Translations under genes and position numbers: made by a program | Notes under the pieces: model-generated | Told to the model about the DNA's origin: nothing | Database searches by the model: none | The model's input: only the letters and a program-made list of their open reading frames with translations | NCBI GenBank assembly: GCA_949825025.1 | Contig: OX463779.1 | Span: forward strand, 34,668,203-34,732,202 | Reading direction: 5' to 3' | Length of the DNA stretch: 64,000 nucleotides | From: Siphlonurus alternatus | Lineage: Eukaryota; Arthropoda; Insecta; Ephemeroptera; Siphlonuridae | In this document: positions 1-13,327 of the stretch, piece by piece | Layout of the letters: every line of letters starts with the position of its first letter | Position numbering within the stretch: the first letter of the stretch is position 1

Positions 1-93
1 CAAATGTAAAATGGAAAGAATTTACTGATCAAATATTGGTAAGGTTTAAATATATATATTCTGCATGCTTTAGATTTACGAGAAAAAATGTAA

Positions 94-97
<4 letters not shown>

Positions 98-183
<86 letters not shown>
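98..183 (+). repeat. (TA)n microsatellite
   Basis: TA dinucleotide run with one TTT interruption. Confidence 0.97.
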
Positions 184-186
<3 letters not shown>

Positions 187-2561
187 AAGCTAGGAAAGAG
201 AGTGAAAAAAACATAAAAATATAATAGGATATTTAAAGAATGAAAAAGTAAATATAATAAATTCATAACATCCGATGGAGATTTAATATAATAATCTATG
301 TGTACACGTACAACAGAGTTATATAAACTATTATAAATTAGTAAATAAAAAGAGCTGAACCATATAATTATATTAATTTCAGGCTTCGAATATTAATTCG
401 TAATCAGTAGTTTGATGAAAATAATGAAAGATTTTACATGCACTTAGAACCAATTAAATTAGGTGTAAATAGGTTAAATAATCTTTTAGTGAAAATTGTC
501 TCAACTAAATTCTCGATTTTTTTTTTTATATGATACAGTAGATTGTTATAAATGATCCAAAGATATCAAGATAAATTTGACGTTGGTGGCATCTTGTTTA
601 CTATCCAGCCAATCAGACGTAAGGATTGACCAGCAAAAGCTTGGTTGGTAGCTCTGGTCCTTAGTCCAGCAAGGGTGGAGGTGATTAGTCCGTTCCTCAG
701 GGGAAATCTATGGAACGTCATCGTTCCTTCTCCTCCTAAACAAGCCCGAGGTCACACAATTAATACCATCGAGAACGAAGAGGAGCAGAAGCCACAAAAC
801 CGAACAAATTTCAAGTCCTTCAGATGTCGTCTTAAATCTTTACCTTTTCCCTCCTCATGACAGTCCCCTCTTACAATGAAACTTTCATCCCCCTTACTAT
901 AACTGCCAGTATAATTTCAAAGTCAGGAAACTTGTGCTACATTCAAGCCAAAATGAGAAAGATATATTATAGATAGACGTTTTAAGGCGTTTTTTTTTTA
1001 TATAAGTATTTTTAAATAGTATTTTTTCTATATTTAAAGGTGGAATAAATTGAAAAAATTTCTTAGATATTTCCTGATAAGGTATTCTTTCTCTCTTTTT
1101 CTCTCTACTACACTCTCCTAAGGCTTATATAAAATTATTTTACATATTAAACCAAGGATAAAACAGAACAATAATGTTAGCTTAATTGGTAGTAAAAGCT
1201 TTTTCCTAGTGAAATGTAAAGTGCTTGGTTTACCATGGCACGGTGTTTTCCGTGCTGTATAAAAATCACGTTATACGGCGGTAAACATTAATTTAATTTT
1301 ATGCACGACCACGCAGCCATCTAGTGGAATCAACTTTGTTTTAAAAGCAATGGAAAAATTATTCCATGCCATCTCTCACTCTGCATAAATTAGCCTTCAT
1401 AAAACCCAGCAATTAAGTTCTATACAGAAGTATTAATTAACGAATAACATTTTACTTGTGGTGTGTATTAATTTGCTTGATATATTATATAACTTTAAAC
1501 TAAAAATAAAAATATATAATAATATATATCTTAACACTCAAAACTAATTAAAAGTGCAAACTGTTTGTGTGTTTTCCATTTTTATTTTATTTCTAGGAGT
1601 TTTCCTTGCAAAATAAGAAAAATATAATGAATTAATTCATTCAACAACAATATCTAAGCATTAATTTAAAACTATTATTTGTTCTACTGTATGAATAATT
1701 CATAAAGTTGAAGTTTCATAATAGTCTGAATCATTGAATTACGTACATTAAAATTTTTTATTATGCATATTTATGTTCTCAATATATTTATCAGAGTAGA
1801 AAATCGTTTTAAGTGTTGCGTTTTAATGTCTTCATCATCTATGTAATAATAGTTTCATATTATATATAAGCCAGATTCGTTTCAATTTTGTTATTGTCTC
1901 GTTAAAATAATAATACATTACATAAAACCAACTGAATGAGACTGTAAGATATAGCTTGGAGAGAGAGAGAAGGAAAAGAGAGTTAGAATGATAAGATCTT
2001 TACTATAATAAAGTTTAAGTTGTAAGGCATCTTGTTAAAGCTGTCTACTGTGCATTCCTCATTAGAAACTCATTGTTCTCCTTATACAGTATAATAGAGA
2101 GAGAGTGTACTATACAGCTAGGACGGTGGGTGGTACTAGAAGAGATCTTATTTTGCTGCTGTTCCTTATATATAGGCAGCCCGTCTGACGGGAAAGCTAA
2201 GGCACCAGCTAGCGAGAAAATGAAGGAGGGAAGTATGGGGAGGAAAAGGAGGTTGACTTAATGAGGGATGCTTCTCCTCTCCCATCTCTTTCACACAGCA
2301 GCAGGGTGCTGCTTCTACTGCTGTCAATTCATACTATAGTATAAGGGGGTTGGGATAAAATTCTAAGTTACGTTGCTAAGAGACACTCGCATATACGATG
2401 ACAACGCACGTATATATATATACGAGAACACACAAGGCAGGTTTAATATAATATAGTTGGGTCGTAGTATACATAATAAAGTTAACTTCATCTTCTACAC
2501 ACTATCATCTCTAAATATATTATACTGTTTTATAATACGAATTAAGTATCATCATTTACTT
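184..2561. other. Non-coding AT-rich sequence
   Basis: No gene recognised. A higher-complexity patch at 600-860 has an open frame of 71 codons without family resemblance. The rest is AT-rich with short homopolymers and a CTCF-like word near 1320. Confidence 0.6.
1314..1327 (-). promoter_or_regulatory. CTCF-like motif
   Basis: Minus strand CCACTAGATGGCTG agrees with the CTCF core CCASYAGRKGGCRS at all but one position. A single motif match, so low certainty. Confidence 0.25.
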
Positions 2562-2660
2562 CACCTGAGTTATGATTTCTCAATTGTGTATTATATTTTT
2601 TGAACAAACAACACCTGAGTTATGATTTCTCAATTGTGTATTATATTTTTTGAACAAACA
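2562..2660 (+). repeat. 50-bp tandem duplication
   Basis: CACCTGAGTTATGATTTCTC and the following 30 bases occur twice in direct tandem with a 50-bp period, identical over 49 bases. It lies 40 bp before a GC-rich segment. Confidence 0.95.
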
Positions 2661-2700
2661 AGTTTGATAAAAATCTTTTCTTTTTGTCCTTATTATTAAA

Positions 2701-3310
2701 CATCACTTTCGGGACCCCAAAATTAACCAGCGTTTTCCTATGCTGGGACGCACTTCCTTTGGGCGAGCGTCTGGGTTCATCGGAACCCGACGAAACTTTT
2801 CCTGGGGGTTCCCGGGGGTGGCCGCCGTAACCAGGAAAATAATAAAAAATCCACGTCCGGGGGGGGACTGGGGGTGAATTTTTTTATCTAGATTTTTGGG
2901 GTTTTTCGGCCTCCGAGCTCTTCCGGTGCCCTGCGCTGGCCTTGGCCGGTGGAGGTCTTTGCCCGGTGAACTTTTGTTGCTGCCGAGTCGTGTTCGGTTC
3001 CGGACACCGGACACCGTTTCAGCAGCGCACGCCGCCCGTGAGGTTACGTTTGGAAATTTGGGCTCTTCGGTGTCGTGTGGTCTGTGTTTCGAATCACCGT
3101 GTGTTCGAGTGTTGGTGCGTGGTGTGTTGTCGTGGCCGTGTAGTGAGGACGTCATGCTATTGCGACGTATTACGTGTCACTTTGATGTGTTACGGCCCTC
3201 TATCATGCACTTTGAATCACAAATGTGGACATCGTGGACACGGGGTGACCTTGTGCCGCGTGACTCCACGGCTAGGGGATCTCCTCCCTGAGTTCACCTT
3301 TTCGTTGGTT
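2701..3310. other. GC-rich segment, probable inserted-element relic
   Basis: About 600 bp far richer in G and C than its surroundings, with CpG retained and runs such as CGGGGGGGGACTGGGGGTG. The minus strand keeps an open frame of 150 codons (3155-2703), rich in R, P and K, ending KRWLILGSRK; the plus strand keeps frames of 128-131 codons. None matches a family I recognise. High G+C lowers stop-codon frequency, so the frames are weak evidence. Likely part of a transposable element (for example an LTR or 5' UTR) or transferred DNA. Confidence 0.5.
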
Positions 3311-5130
3311 TCGATTTGTGTTTTCTGATACGTAAACAAACAACACACAACGTACTAGTTATTTTATATAATACATTGTTGTGTTGATGGTATCAATAGG
3401 TCTTTGATGACGGTCGTAAGTTTTTATAGTACCTCATGTTTGTAGAAATTGATGTTAGTAAAAATAACACGGAATCCACAAATAATGGGTGGTTTTTGTC
3501 CTTATACATTAGAACTCACTACAGGAATAGTAATTCTCTCTCTTTTTTTTTTTTTTTTTTTCGTTTTTCATGATATATGTTTAATTATTTTATACACTTT
3601 ATATAATATAAATACATTTCATTATAATGTACACTTCAAGCCAAAACTTTCATTACCCCTGCATGTAAATCCGGTAGTCCGGTGTGTGATGATGATTTGA
3701 AATTTGGGGGAGGTGATAGTTAGATGCTAAATCCAATTACCAAATAATTGAAGTTTACTAAACCGCCTCCACAGTAAGCGTGACACGTACCGTCCAGAAA
3801 TAGAGCAGGAGTAACGAAAGTTTTGTCTGGAGCTGTACATTTCCTTTTTTAAATCTATGTTCATGAACTATATAAAGCTTTTATATATAAATAGCATTCA
3901 ATTGCGTGGTAAACATTAAAAATATAATTTTATTTATATTTATTTTATTATATTCTCCAATGATTTAAAAAAATTAATATTTCAAATCAAATAAATAAAA
4001 ACACAAATCATGCAAAAAAAAAATAACAAATGCAAATAATTTTTTTATACCCATCCCATTTGTGAAAAATAGGTGGCTTTTATTTCATTGTAACTGTAAA
4101 AATTGACATGAAATATAAAACATACTCAGTTGAGTGATATTATTAAATAAACAACATCCGCTTTACAAAAATGAAAACATTATGAATTTCCCAAGGGATT
4201 ACGTTATTGAATATATGGTACGCTAGCTATTTTTTTATTTGAGGTTGTGTTTGGTGGGTTGCCTAACCCCCCACAGTGACGAATGTCCCAGGAAAATTTA
4301 CCCCCCCCCCTTTGCAATGATATGTTTTAGTTGTACATTAAATTATTTTTCCTCGTATCAAAATATTACATTAAAAATATGGTTGAGTTCGTGAGTATAT
4401 AGGAAACCGGATTTTATATAATTTGTTTATAACTTTATTTACGATGCTTTTAACCTCTATATTTAATAATATGTAACGTAATATTGTTATTTACAATCAT
4501 ACAGGAAGTTTGATTTTAAATTACATTGAGATTATATACCTTAATATGATTTCATTAAAATATGGTCAGTAAAATTACATTGATCAAAAAATATTGCGCT
4601 TCGGTAAATTAATTAAAAAGGCTTTTAAATAATAACCCTCACACAGGTACCTCTATAATTATGTCTGCCAATTTATTATGTCTGATTTTGATCGTATTTG
4701 ATCGTGCTATCTAAAAAATATACTCACTGTCAGTATATTTTGAAATTTGAATTTACATCCCGTGCTTTTGTTTTTCAGAGGTTCTGCACGAATATTGTTC
4801 TGTTGTGTTATCTGTAGTCATCTTGGTGAATCCACAATTTTAGTAAAACAGCGAGATAATTTTATTAGGAACAAGACTGACGTAGAATGGAATGTAAATT
4901 TTTCCGGACTCTTTTTGAACCTTCTTACCATCAAAATTGAGGGGAAAGACGCTACGACGTCATGGTCATTCAACGTCTTTTTCCTATATATATTTCCACA
5001 TTTGCATGACTATGACGTCACAGCGTTATACAGCATGATTTTAAGAATGTCATAACGGTAAAAATATATATATATTTGAAAAAATTATAGTAAGTAACTC
5101 ATAGTCCTCTATCCAATTTTGCAGTAAAAA
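3311..5130. other. Non-coding AT-rich sequence
   Basis: Nothing gene-like. A T20 tract lies near 3542, a C10 tract near 4302, and TGACGTCA at 5013-5020 follows near the end of a 102-codon frame that has no family match. Confidence 0.6.
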
Positions 5131-5600
5131 AAATTCATGCAGGTTGTCCATTTCACGACAAGTGCGTCAAAAGTAGCCACCTGTGTGAATTCAACTTTTA
5201 AATATAAACAAAAGTTTTATTGCCGGCGATATAATTTTCTCCGTGTAAACATTACTTTGTTTTTTTCAGCGATAAGAAGACGAAGGAAGTATAAAGCACG
5301 TCTTGAGATGCGATCAAATTGCTTCAATTACGTCAAGTTATCTCTCGATTTCGATGTTCATGCACCGGTGACCGCTACCGGTGTGTTCGAGGCTGCTTTC
5401 CTCGTCAGATCGAATCTCCAGGGATGAGGAAAGGGAGGAGCGTCAATCCGTCTCAATTAGCACCCTCAGACAGCATCACCCCCCCCCCCCCTCCCCTCCA
5501 GGCAACAAACTCGCCGGCGGCGGTGGCGGAAATTCTCTCAACTCCATTATCATCAGCTTAGCTTGCCTATACGTGAAGGAGTGACGAGTTCTCTCTCCTC
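5131..5600. other. GC-richer island
   Basis: Higher-complexity sequence with ACCGGTGACCGCTACCGGTG (5364 on), a C12 tract near 5480 and several overlapping short frames. No protein family recognised. Possibly regulatory. Confidence 0.4.
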
Positions 5601-5951
5601 AACTTTTACTTCTCCTCCACTGCAGTAAATTGAACAGATACTGGTGGTGTGGTCATGGTAGCATCAGGCAGGCTGAGTATATAGAAGGGTTGGTGGTGGA
5701 TTATAATGAAATCACTGCCATTTCATATTGACAAAAAAAAAAATGATAAAATGAAAAAAAGAAGTTTTGCTTACGATGGATAAAAAATATATATAAATAT
5801 ATAATATAGACTTCTATATTATATAATAAAAACGAATGAAGAGAAAAGAAGAAAAAGAGACGGGAAATGAAGCAATAAGAAAGAGAGAGAATTGAGGAAG
5901 ATATAGAAATATATTATTTTTTAAATTCAGATGCTTGGTTGTAAGGGTGAA

Positions 5952-5976
5952 GGAGAGAGAGAGAGAGAGAGAGAGA
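5952..5976 (+). repeat. (GA)n microsatellite
   Basis: Pure GA run of about 25 bp. Confidence 0.95.
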
Positions 5977-8900
5977 AATTTACATGACAATGTTCTTGGC
6001 TCGAAGGGGTTAATCCCAGTAATAGTGCATGGTTGGTGCTTGGAACTCTCTTCACAGAACACCCCGAGGCCGAACAACTTGGGAGGAAGGGGGGGGGGAG
6101 GCGTTCCCAGCCAAGGCAATGACAATCTATCAAGCCACAATCGGTCCACGTCCCCCACCGTTCAGTGCTCTTTGATCCACCTCTAATGCAATTTACGTAA
6201 TTAGCTCATCTTGGAAAATAAACTTAACAGTGGAGAAGGAAGAAGAAGGCGGAGGGTGAAAGAAGAGAATTTAGGGCTTTTATTTGCCGATATAATTTAC
6301 TGCTTCCCACCATCTTAACACAAGATTCTTCTCTCCTCTTTTTTTTTTGTTCCTTTCTTATTTCTTTTGAGAAGATCAAATCGAAAGATAATGAAATTTC
6401 TTATGAAATATCAACAAATACGCAGACGATTGAAAGATATTTTTTAATTAATATCTGATAATAACTAATAAAATCTATTAAATAAATTTACAGATTTCGA
6501 TTTATTAATATAGTTCGTACAGTCGTTGACTTGGAATATTTCCCTTTGCGGCTTTCTTATTATTCACCATGCCCCGTAAGAATAACACAGGACAGGATGA
6601 TTAACATGGGGAAATTTTCCTAGGCGACGAGTACGGTTTTTGTATGCCTTTTTATACATCAATTTTATGTTAATTTAAATCATAACGAGAGAGTAGTGAA
6701 GTCCATTAGTGCATAACATGGAAAAGACACAATTCTCTGCTGGTAATTCAATGGAATTATGCCTTTTTGTTACCGTACCGGATAGATTGTGCTTTTGCCA
6801 TGTAACTTGAACAATATGTTTTTCATCCCTATAGATTTTAACAAAACATCATACCATTCATTTTTTTTTTTCTATTATGCTATGCTCGTGTTCAGTGTTC
6901 GGAGTTTTCGTTGCTAAATAGCGTGCTGTGGTTCACAGTATATAGTGCAAGAAGTTGGACATTGCTGAATAGAATACGTTTCTTATGACCCTGTGTTGAT
7001 TTAACCTCCTCCTCAGGCTGCCTTGCTGCTAATGTTTTGTGAGCAAGAGAGGGATGAGCTACTTGCATTCAAGTAGAAAATGTATGCACTAGTTGACCCA
7101 GCAGCTATCTTTAACATAAGATGTCTCAGATAAGCCATCGCAGACTCTATTATATATATCGTATATTTCTTTGTACATTTTTATAACATATATTTTTTAC
7201 TTTAATACTGAAAGACAGTACTTGAACTATCTGTTGTAACTTTAACCTGAATACTATTCCAGTTACTATTTAAATGCAAAACTCTGGAAAACTAGCAACT
7301 GCCTGTAATGCACGCAACTTTTTTAGCATTTGTGTTGTGCTAGTTGCATACTCTTTGATCTTACATGAATACCAACTCTCCCATTAATGAGTTCATCATT
7401 GCCGCATCCTATTTATTAAATTGAAAGCCTGTAATGTGCATTTTCTTTACAGCATTTAGAGGCAGGTTTAATTAACACTAATTATGGAAAATTTTCTAGG
7501 TAATAAAATTTAAAAAATTAAATCAATCTATTTAACATTTGAAAACTGTTCTATAACTTTTACTGTCTTAGCTACATATGAACATTTTTTTTAATGTGTT
7601 ATTTGAACCAAAAGTTTTAATATTTATGTAATTTTGTTTATGTATATCCGTTTGAAATATATAGTTTTTTTTTAATAGAAGCCCCCGGTTTTAAGTTAAA
7701 ATACATGCTTGTTAATTAGAGAATGAAAATTTTTACACGGAGTAAAAATTTAATATATAAATGTAGTTTATTACATCTTTTATTTTTTTTTTTTTTTTGT
7801 GCTTGTAAAAGAAATTATTTTAAAACGTTTTCGAATTAATAACATACATTTAAAAAACTTGAGTACATAAGTTTGATATGATTCTTATGGTCATGTCTTG
7901 TTATAATAATATACGTGCTACATTTAGAACATATACACAGCATATACGTCATAGAAGTATATACGAGTAACTAAAATAATTTCTAGTTAAATAACATTTG
8001 GCTTTAAGCCATAAGCCACAAAGACAAGACTTTTCAACAGTTTTCTTCTGTAAGAACATTGCTCTTAACTTGACTTTTATACACGTATACAGAATACAGA
8101 GTTGCTAAAATTAAATATAAAATGTGCAAGCAGCGAACGTCATCACGTATATATATACTTTAGACAAGTACATTCATACAATCTGGTTGCAGTGGTGGTA
8201 CGAGTGTTACATGTTTTATGTCAACGAGGGCATTACTCACGTGCACCAATCACCAACACCAGCAAACGAAAACTACACTCTAGCTACTACCACTCTCTCG
8301 TCCGAGTCGCTCACCGATGAATGCAATGAACACTTTTAAAAATATGTGCCAAATATATAAGTGCTAAAAATATTATTTCTAATTCATATATGTATGAAGG
8401 AAGTAGTAACAATCTCCACCTTGTGGTCAATTTTGGAACTACATACATAGAAATGAACTAAACATTTTAATATGAAATGCTGAGATTTTTAAGATTATTA
8501 TTTATTAAATAAAAATATATAAAATAAATAAATAAAAATAAAATTGATGCATTTTACTTACAATGTTAGATAATAAATTTCTGTGTTAGAGACATGATTT
8601 TGAAAAATTTACATCACGTTCTGTATCAACTTGAAGCCTCTAGCCTCTTATTTAGATGGAATTAAGTTTATTGATATCGGAAGAAAACGGCATTCTACTT
8701 GCGTTAAAGATGACTTATATTCCGTTTTATAAGAGCAGCTCTAAGGAAGACCGCAGAGTTTTTTTGAACGAACAATTTCCACGTGGAAAGATAGGCCTTT
8801 GCAAACTTTCTGCACGCGGAAAATCAAAAATAGACTTTCCGCAGACCAGTTAGAAAACGAAGTATTTCAACCTCTTGGGCGTACCTTTTTGTTAACATTA

Positions 8901-11107
8901 AATTGTGCAAGCTAGAATGAAAGATTTAAAGTTTAAAGGTATAGAAATGTGCATAGTTTACAGAAAAAATTAGTATTGTTTGAGATGATCATATTGTTAC
9001 TTTTAAGATAAAACATAAAATTTATAAATAATATTGACGTTGTTCAAATTTCTCTATGGCTGCTGATGTAACATAAGAAGGGAAACTTGTTGCATTTGGT
9101 GTATAAAAAAAATCTCTTAAAAAAACCAGCATTTTTTTTTTATATAGAGTTAACTTACATGATACTGATGCTACAGTAATTAAGCCTTGTTAGTATACAT
9201 TTCTTTTTTTTTTAAACAAAGCAAACATATTTTTTTTAACAAAACATATTTTATTTACATAACGGACTCCATCCATCTAGAAACAATTTCTTTATATAAT
9301 TAACAGAATATAATTATTAGATGTTGTAAAATATTCTTGTATAAAAATTAGTTTAAAATTTCACATAAAACTTCTATTATTATTATATGAGTTATGTAAG
9401 TGACGTATAGGAAATTTACTACGAAGTCTCAACCCTCCAGCATTGTGAAGCTTACATGCGATCTGATTATGACGTCATTTAGTCTGAGAACTTTAAGTTT
9501 TAAAGTCTCACAACAAACAATAATATGAACAAGTAGTTCTTGTTTAACTTTCGGTTAGCGTGTATATGTTCTGTGTAGATAGTATGAAAACGTACCATCA
9601 CTTGCATGCACTTGGAGGATCAGCTTGGGAAAGACTCATCCATCAATGTCACTTCTTTTTTTTTATATATATATTTCTGCATCCCCCTCTCTACATCGTA
9701 GCAGAAGGCATCACCCTTATGCTATACCACCTCTAACCCACCCACTTTCATCTTTCTAATATTCCAATAGACTAATCGATTACATTAATCTCTTTAAATT
9801 CCATCATCTTTATGACTAAAAACTTTTCCTACAAAACTTTTCACTATATTCCACTGTTGCTGCTATACTAATATTCCTTCCTTCTTCTTGCCTGTCTGCC
9901 TGCTGTCATGGGCTGCTACCAAAGAGGCACTTAAGTTAAACTTAAAAACTTTAAATTTAAAGCTTATAAATTCTTCACACACATACTTTTATTTTATTAT
10001 TTTTTTTTCTTTAAAAAAAAATGAATAATCATCTCGTTATATAACTTTTTATATCAATAATTTTTAATTTTATCTGACATTTTCGTTATATATAAAGCTT
10101 TATGTCTCACTTATGACTGTTATGAGTTGGCTATATATGTTGAGGAGCTTCATAAATTTGTCAAACATATCATACAAATATAAAGATGAAAGTAGTGCCA
10201 AAATTGCTATAAAATATAATTGTTAAATTAAATGGAAGAAAATAAAACTAAAATAATATAACAATATTGTTTTTAATAATGAAAAATACTGTGACAGGTT
10301 AATCTATTTAAAATGATATGGGTATAGAAAGAAAATGTTAAAAATATAAACAAAATATATAAAAAAATGAAAATAAAGTAATAAATATAATATTATTTAA
10401 TAATACATTGAATATTGAAATATATATTTTATAAAGTTGGTATCAGTGTATTACTGATATAAGGTTCATAATAAAATATATTATACCTTGAGAGATACGA
10501 ACATTATAACAAAATCGTTATTCATAAAAATAATCTACCATCTTAATATTAATAATATAAAATATACAGGTCATATAAAAAAAATATTCTTTTTCTATAA
10601 CAAGTTTTTAAGTATATAATATTCATAGACTAATTGAAGCAGACATGAGAATATTTTTTATATGTTAATATAAATATTATATAACATTGCAATACCAGTA
10701 CAAGTGAACTAGACTGCAGTAATATAAAAAAAACAAGTTGAACACGAATAGCTGATGTGCAATATTAATCAACACCTAGGATGGATTATATACTCAATGT
10801 GTATGTCTATGTCTCTTTAATTCCTGCTGGTATAAATATATACTGTTTTTATTTGCATTTTGATAGACATTTTCCCTATAGTATATATAGAACTTGGTTA
10901 AAATAACAGAATAAAACAAAAGTCAACAGCACTGTTAACTTCACTTGAAAATACGTTTAAATATGGAAAAGCTTTTCCCGCCAAGTATAAACAATAGTCA
11001 CGTGACAGTCGTAACTTCTTTGGAGAACACACACACCTTTAATTTGGTATTCGTAGTCGTGTATAATAATTCATGTTGTAAAACTAACCCTATATGACTA
11101 AAGTTCC
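5977..11107. other. Non-coding sequence
   Basis: Mostly AT-rich and single-copy in appearance. Holds TGACGTCA at 9470-9477. The open frames at 8102-8339 and 8656-8853 have no family resemblance or splice context. No tRNA, rRNA or transposon signature seen. Confidence 0.6.
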
Positions 11108-11122
11108 ACTTTTTTAATGTAC

Positions 11123-11835
11123 GTGAAGTGAGCCCCCCCACTTTCAGCACTAATTCCAAATTTAAGTGCAGTAATAGGTGCTCAATTAGTGCTAATTAGT
11201 GCCGTAAGACAAACATCAGCCCCCCTGTAAACACATGTTCAAATCCAATTTGAATTATGGGGGGCTCACTTCACGGCAGCCCCCCCACTTACAGCACTAA
11301 TTCTAATTTAGGGTGCAATAATTAGTGCTCGATTAGTGCTAATTAGTGCCGTAAGAAGTTTTGCTTCAGCTCAAAATCTTCATTTTAAAAAAAAAAATCG
11401 GAAAAATGGGGGGCTCACTTCACGGCAGCCCCCCCACTTACAGCACTAATTCCAATTTTGAGTTCAATAATTAGTGCTCGATTAGTGCTAATTAGTGCCG
11501 TAAGAAGTTTTGCTTCAGCTCAATATCTTCATTTAAAAAAAAAATCGGAAAAATGGGGGGCTCACTTCACGGCAGCCCCCCCACTTGCAGCACTAATTCC
11601 AATTTTGGGTGCAATAATTAGTGCTCGATTAGTGCTAATTAGTGCCGTAAGAAGTTTTGCTTCAGCTCAATATCTTCCTTTAAAAAAAAATCGGAAAAAT
11701 GGGGGGCTCACTTCACGGCAGCCCCCCCACTTGCAGCACTAATTCCAATTTTAGGTGCAATAATTAGTGCTCGATTAGTGCTAATTAGTGCCGTAAGAAG
11801 TTTTGCTCCAGCTCAACATCTTCATTTTCAAATAA
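11123..11835. repeat. Left-arm tandem array of ~147-bp units
   Basis: The junction word GGGGGGCTCACTTCACGGCA recurs at 11259, 11408, 11555 and 11701 (spacings 149, 147, 146), preceded by a partial first unit starting at the element end. Each unit carries a C-run, an AGCACTAATTCCAATTT segment, and the alternating words AATTAGTGCTCGATTAGTGC and TAATTAGTGCCGTAAGAAGT. This is the subterminal repeat array of the foldback element. The first unit is the most diverged. Confidence 0.9.
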
Positions 11836-12149
11836 AATTCAAACACATGAAGGCAGCACCCCCCTCCCCCCCAAACTTGCAAGTTTTGCCGCAAGAATTC
11901 CAAAATGAAATGGAATAAAAAGTGCTCAATTAGTGCTATATAATCCCACAATTTCATTTATTTTAACTCGTAAATTATATGCGTTAATTCATGGGACAAT
12001 GTATCATGGTGGGAGGGAAATTCAAATCTATATTTGTTTCATGGAAAATGAATTGAATGCTGCAGCAATAAGTTCATTCAACATTTCTTTTGACATTGTC
12101 GAAGCATTAAATTTATAAAGTCTCTCCAATTAAAGTTATGTAAATGATG

Positions 12150-12540
12150 AAGGTAGAGATAACACCGATCAGCTGTTCGACGTAGTCCCCTTTGATTAAC
12201 ATGTAAACCTTAGCAAATTCACAGAATGTCTGAAATTTTTTTAAGAGGCAGATAAGATTTCCTAAAAGACGTAGAAAAAGATTCAAAACAATTTAATTAG
12301 CCGATTTTTTTATATTAAGGTTTTAGTTTGTCTCTCAATGGGAAAGCCCTATATCCTAATAATTAAAAAAATTAATTATAAAAAAATCGGCTAGTTTAAT
12401 TGTTTCGAAATTTTTATTCGGCTTCTAGGCACTAATATCTGCCTCTCAAAAAATTTTCAGAATTTTTGTCAATTTGCTAAGGTTTACATGTTACTCAAAG
12501 TGGACTACGTCAAACAGTTGATCTGTGGTATCTGTAACTT
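12150..12540. repeat. Hairpin nested inside the left arm
   Basis: The segment beginning AACACCGATCAGCTGTTCGA (12160) and running through AACATGTAAACCTTAGCAAA is inverted around 12440-12530 (TTGCTAAGGTTTACATGTTA, then ACTACGTCAAACAG). A third partial copy, GCTAAGGTTTACATGTTAAC, lies near 12790. The arm thus contains its own inverted repeat, mirrored in the right arm at about 15440-15830. Confidence 0.8.
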
Positions 12541-13027
12541 AATTGAAAAAAAAAAAAATTATTAAATTTTAAATGCTCAATTTTTTTTTTTTAAGTTCCG
12601 ATATAAAAATAAAATATACCAAAAAAATGTAGAGAAAATTTTAAAATAATTGATCGAGCTTTCCCATTGGAGTCCTAAACTAATAAATTAATATTAAAAA
12701 AATCAGATCCAGCGATCGTTTTGACATTTTTTCTAAATTTTTTTGGTGCTAAGAATTATCTCTAAAAAAAATTCAGAATTATTATGAGGCTGCTAAGGTT
12801 TACATGTTAACCAAATGGGACTAAAACAATCGATGTTTCGTGTTATCTTACCCTTAAGTATATATTATATAAATAAAGAAATAAAGGAGGAGAAGAATAA
12901 AAAGAAGAAGGAGGAGGGGCGGGAGGAAAAAACATTAAAAAACAAAACAAAAATTAGTTCAGTATATAATTTGTGATGAAATATTTTTCTAATCAACTGT
13001 ATAGAGATGGAAAAATTAAAATAAATA

Positions 13028-13186
<159 letters not shown>

Positions 13187-13327
13187 GGGATGTGAAGATT
13201 AAAATATATGTATATTATATTGGGTTCACTAATTTAACTGTCCTATTTTGAGTATTTTGGTAGTAGTCTCAGTAATAAAGTTTTATACTTCCAGACAAAC
13301 ATTATTACAGTTATTTAATATAATATA

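Noticed and set aside
36..224. Tyr/Ile-repeat frame; similar at 26258-26578
   Set aside because: TA microsatellite translations.
2703..3155. 150-codon minus-strand frame as a gene
   Set aside because: The GC-rich context makes long chance frames likely, both strands are open, and no domain is recognised.
5935..6186. Overlapping frames on both strands around the GA repeat
   Set aside because: Simple-repeat and proline-run artefacts with no family resemblance.
11458..11742. 94-codon frame, nearly repeated on the minus strand at 16242-16499
   Set aside because: It runs through the 147-bp tandem units of the foldback arms; the repeated peptide reflects repeated DNA, with no family resemblance.
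11123..11835. Could the regularly spaced direct repeats be a CRISPR array?
   Set aside because: Units are about 147 bp and contiguous without unique spacers, and the genome is eukaryotic.
11933..12118. 61-codon frame identical to one on the minus strand at 15865-16050
   Set aside because: Identity comes from the palindromic arms. Too short and featureless to call a gene, and no second copy outside the palindrome.
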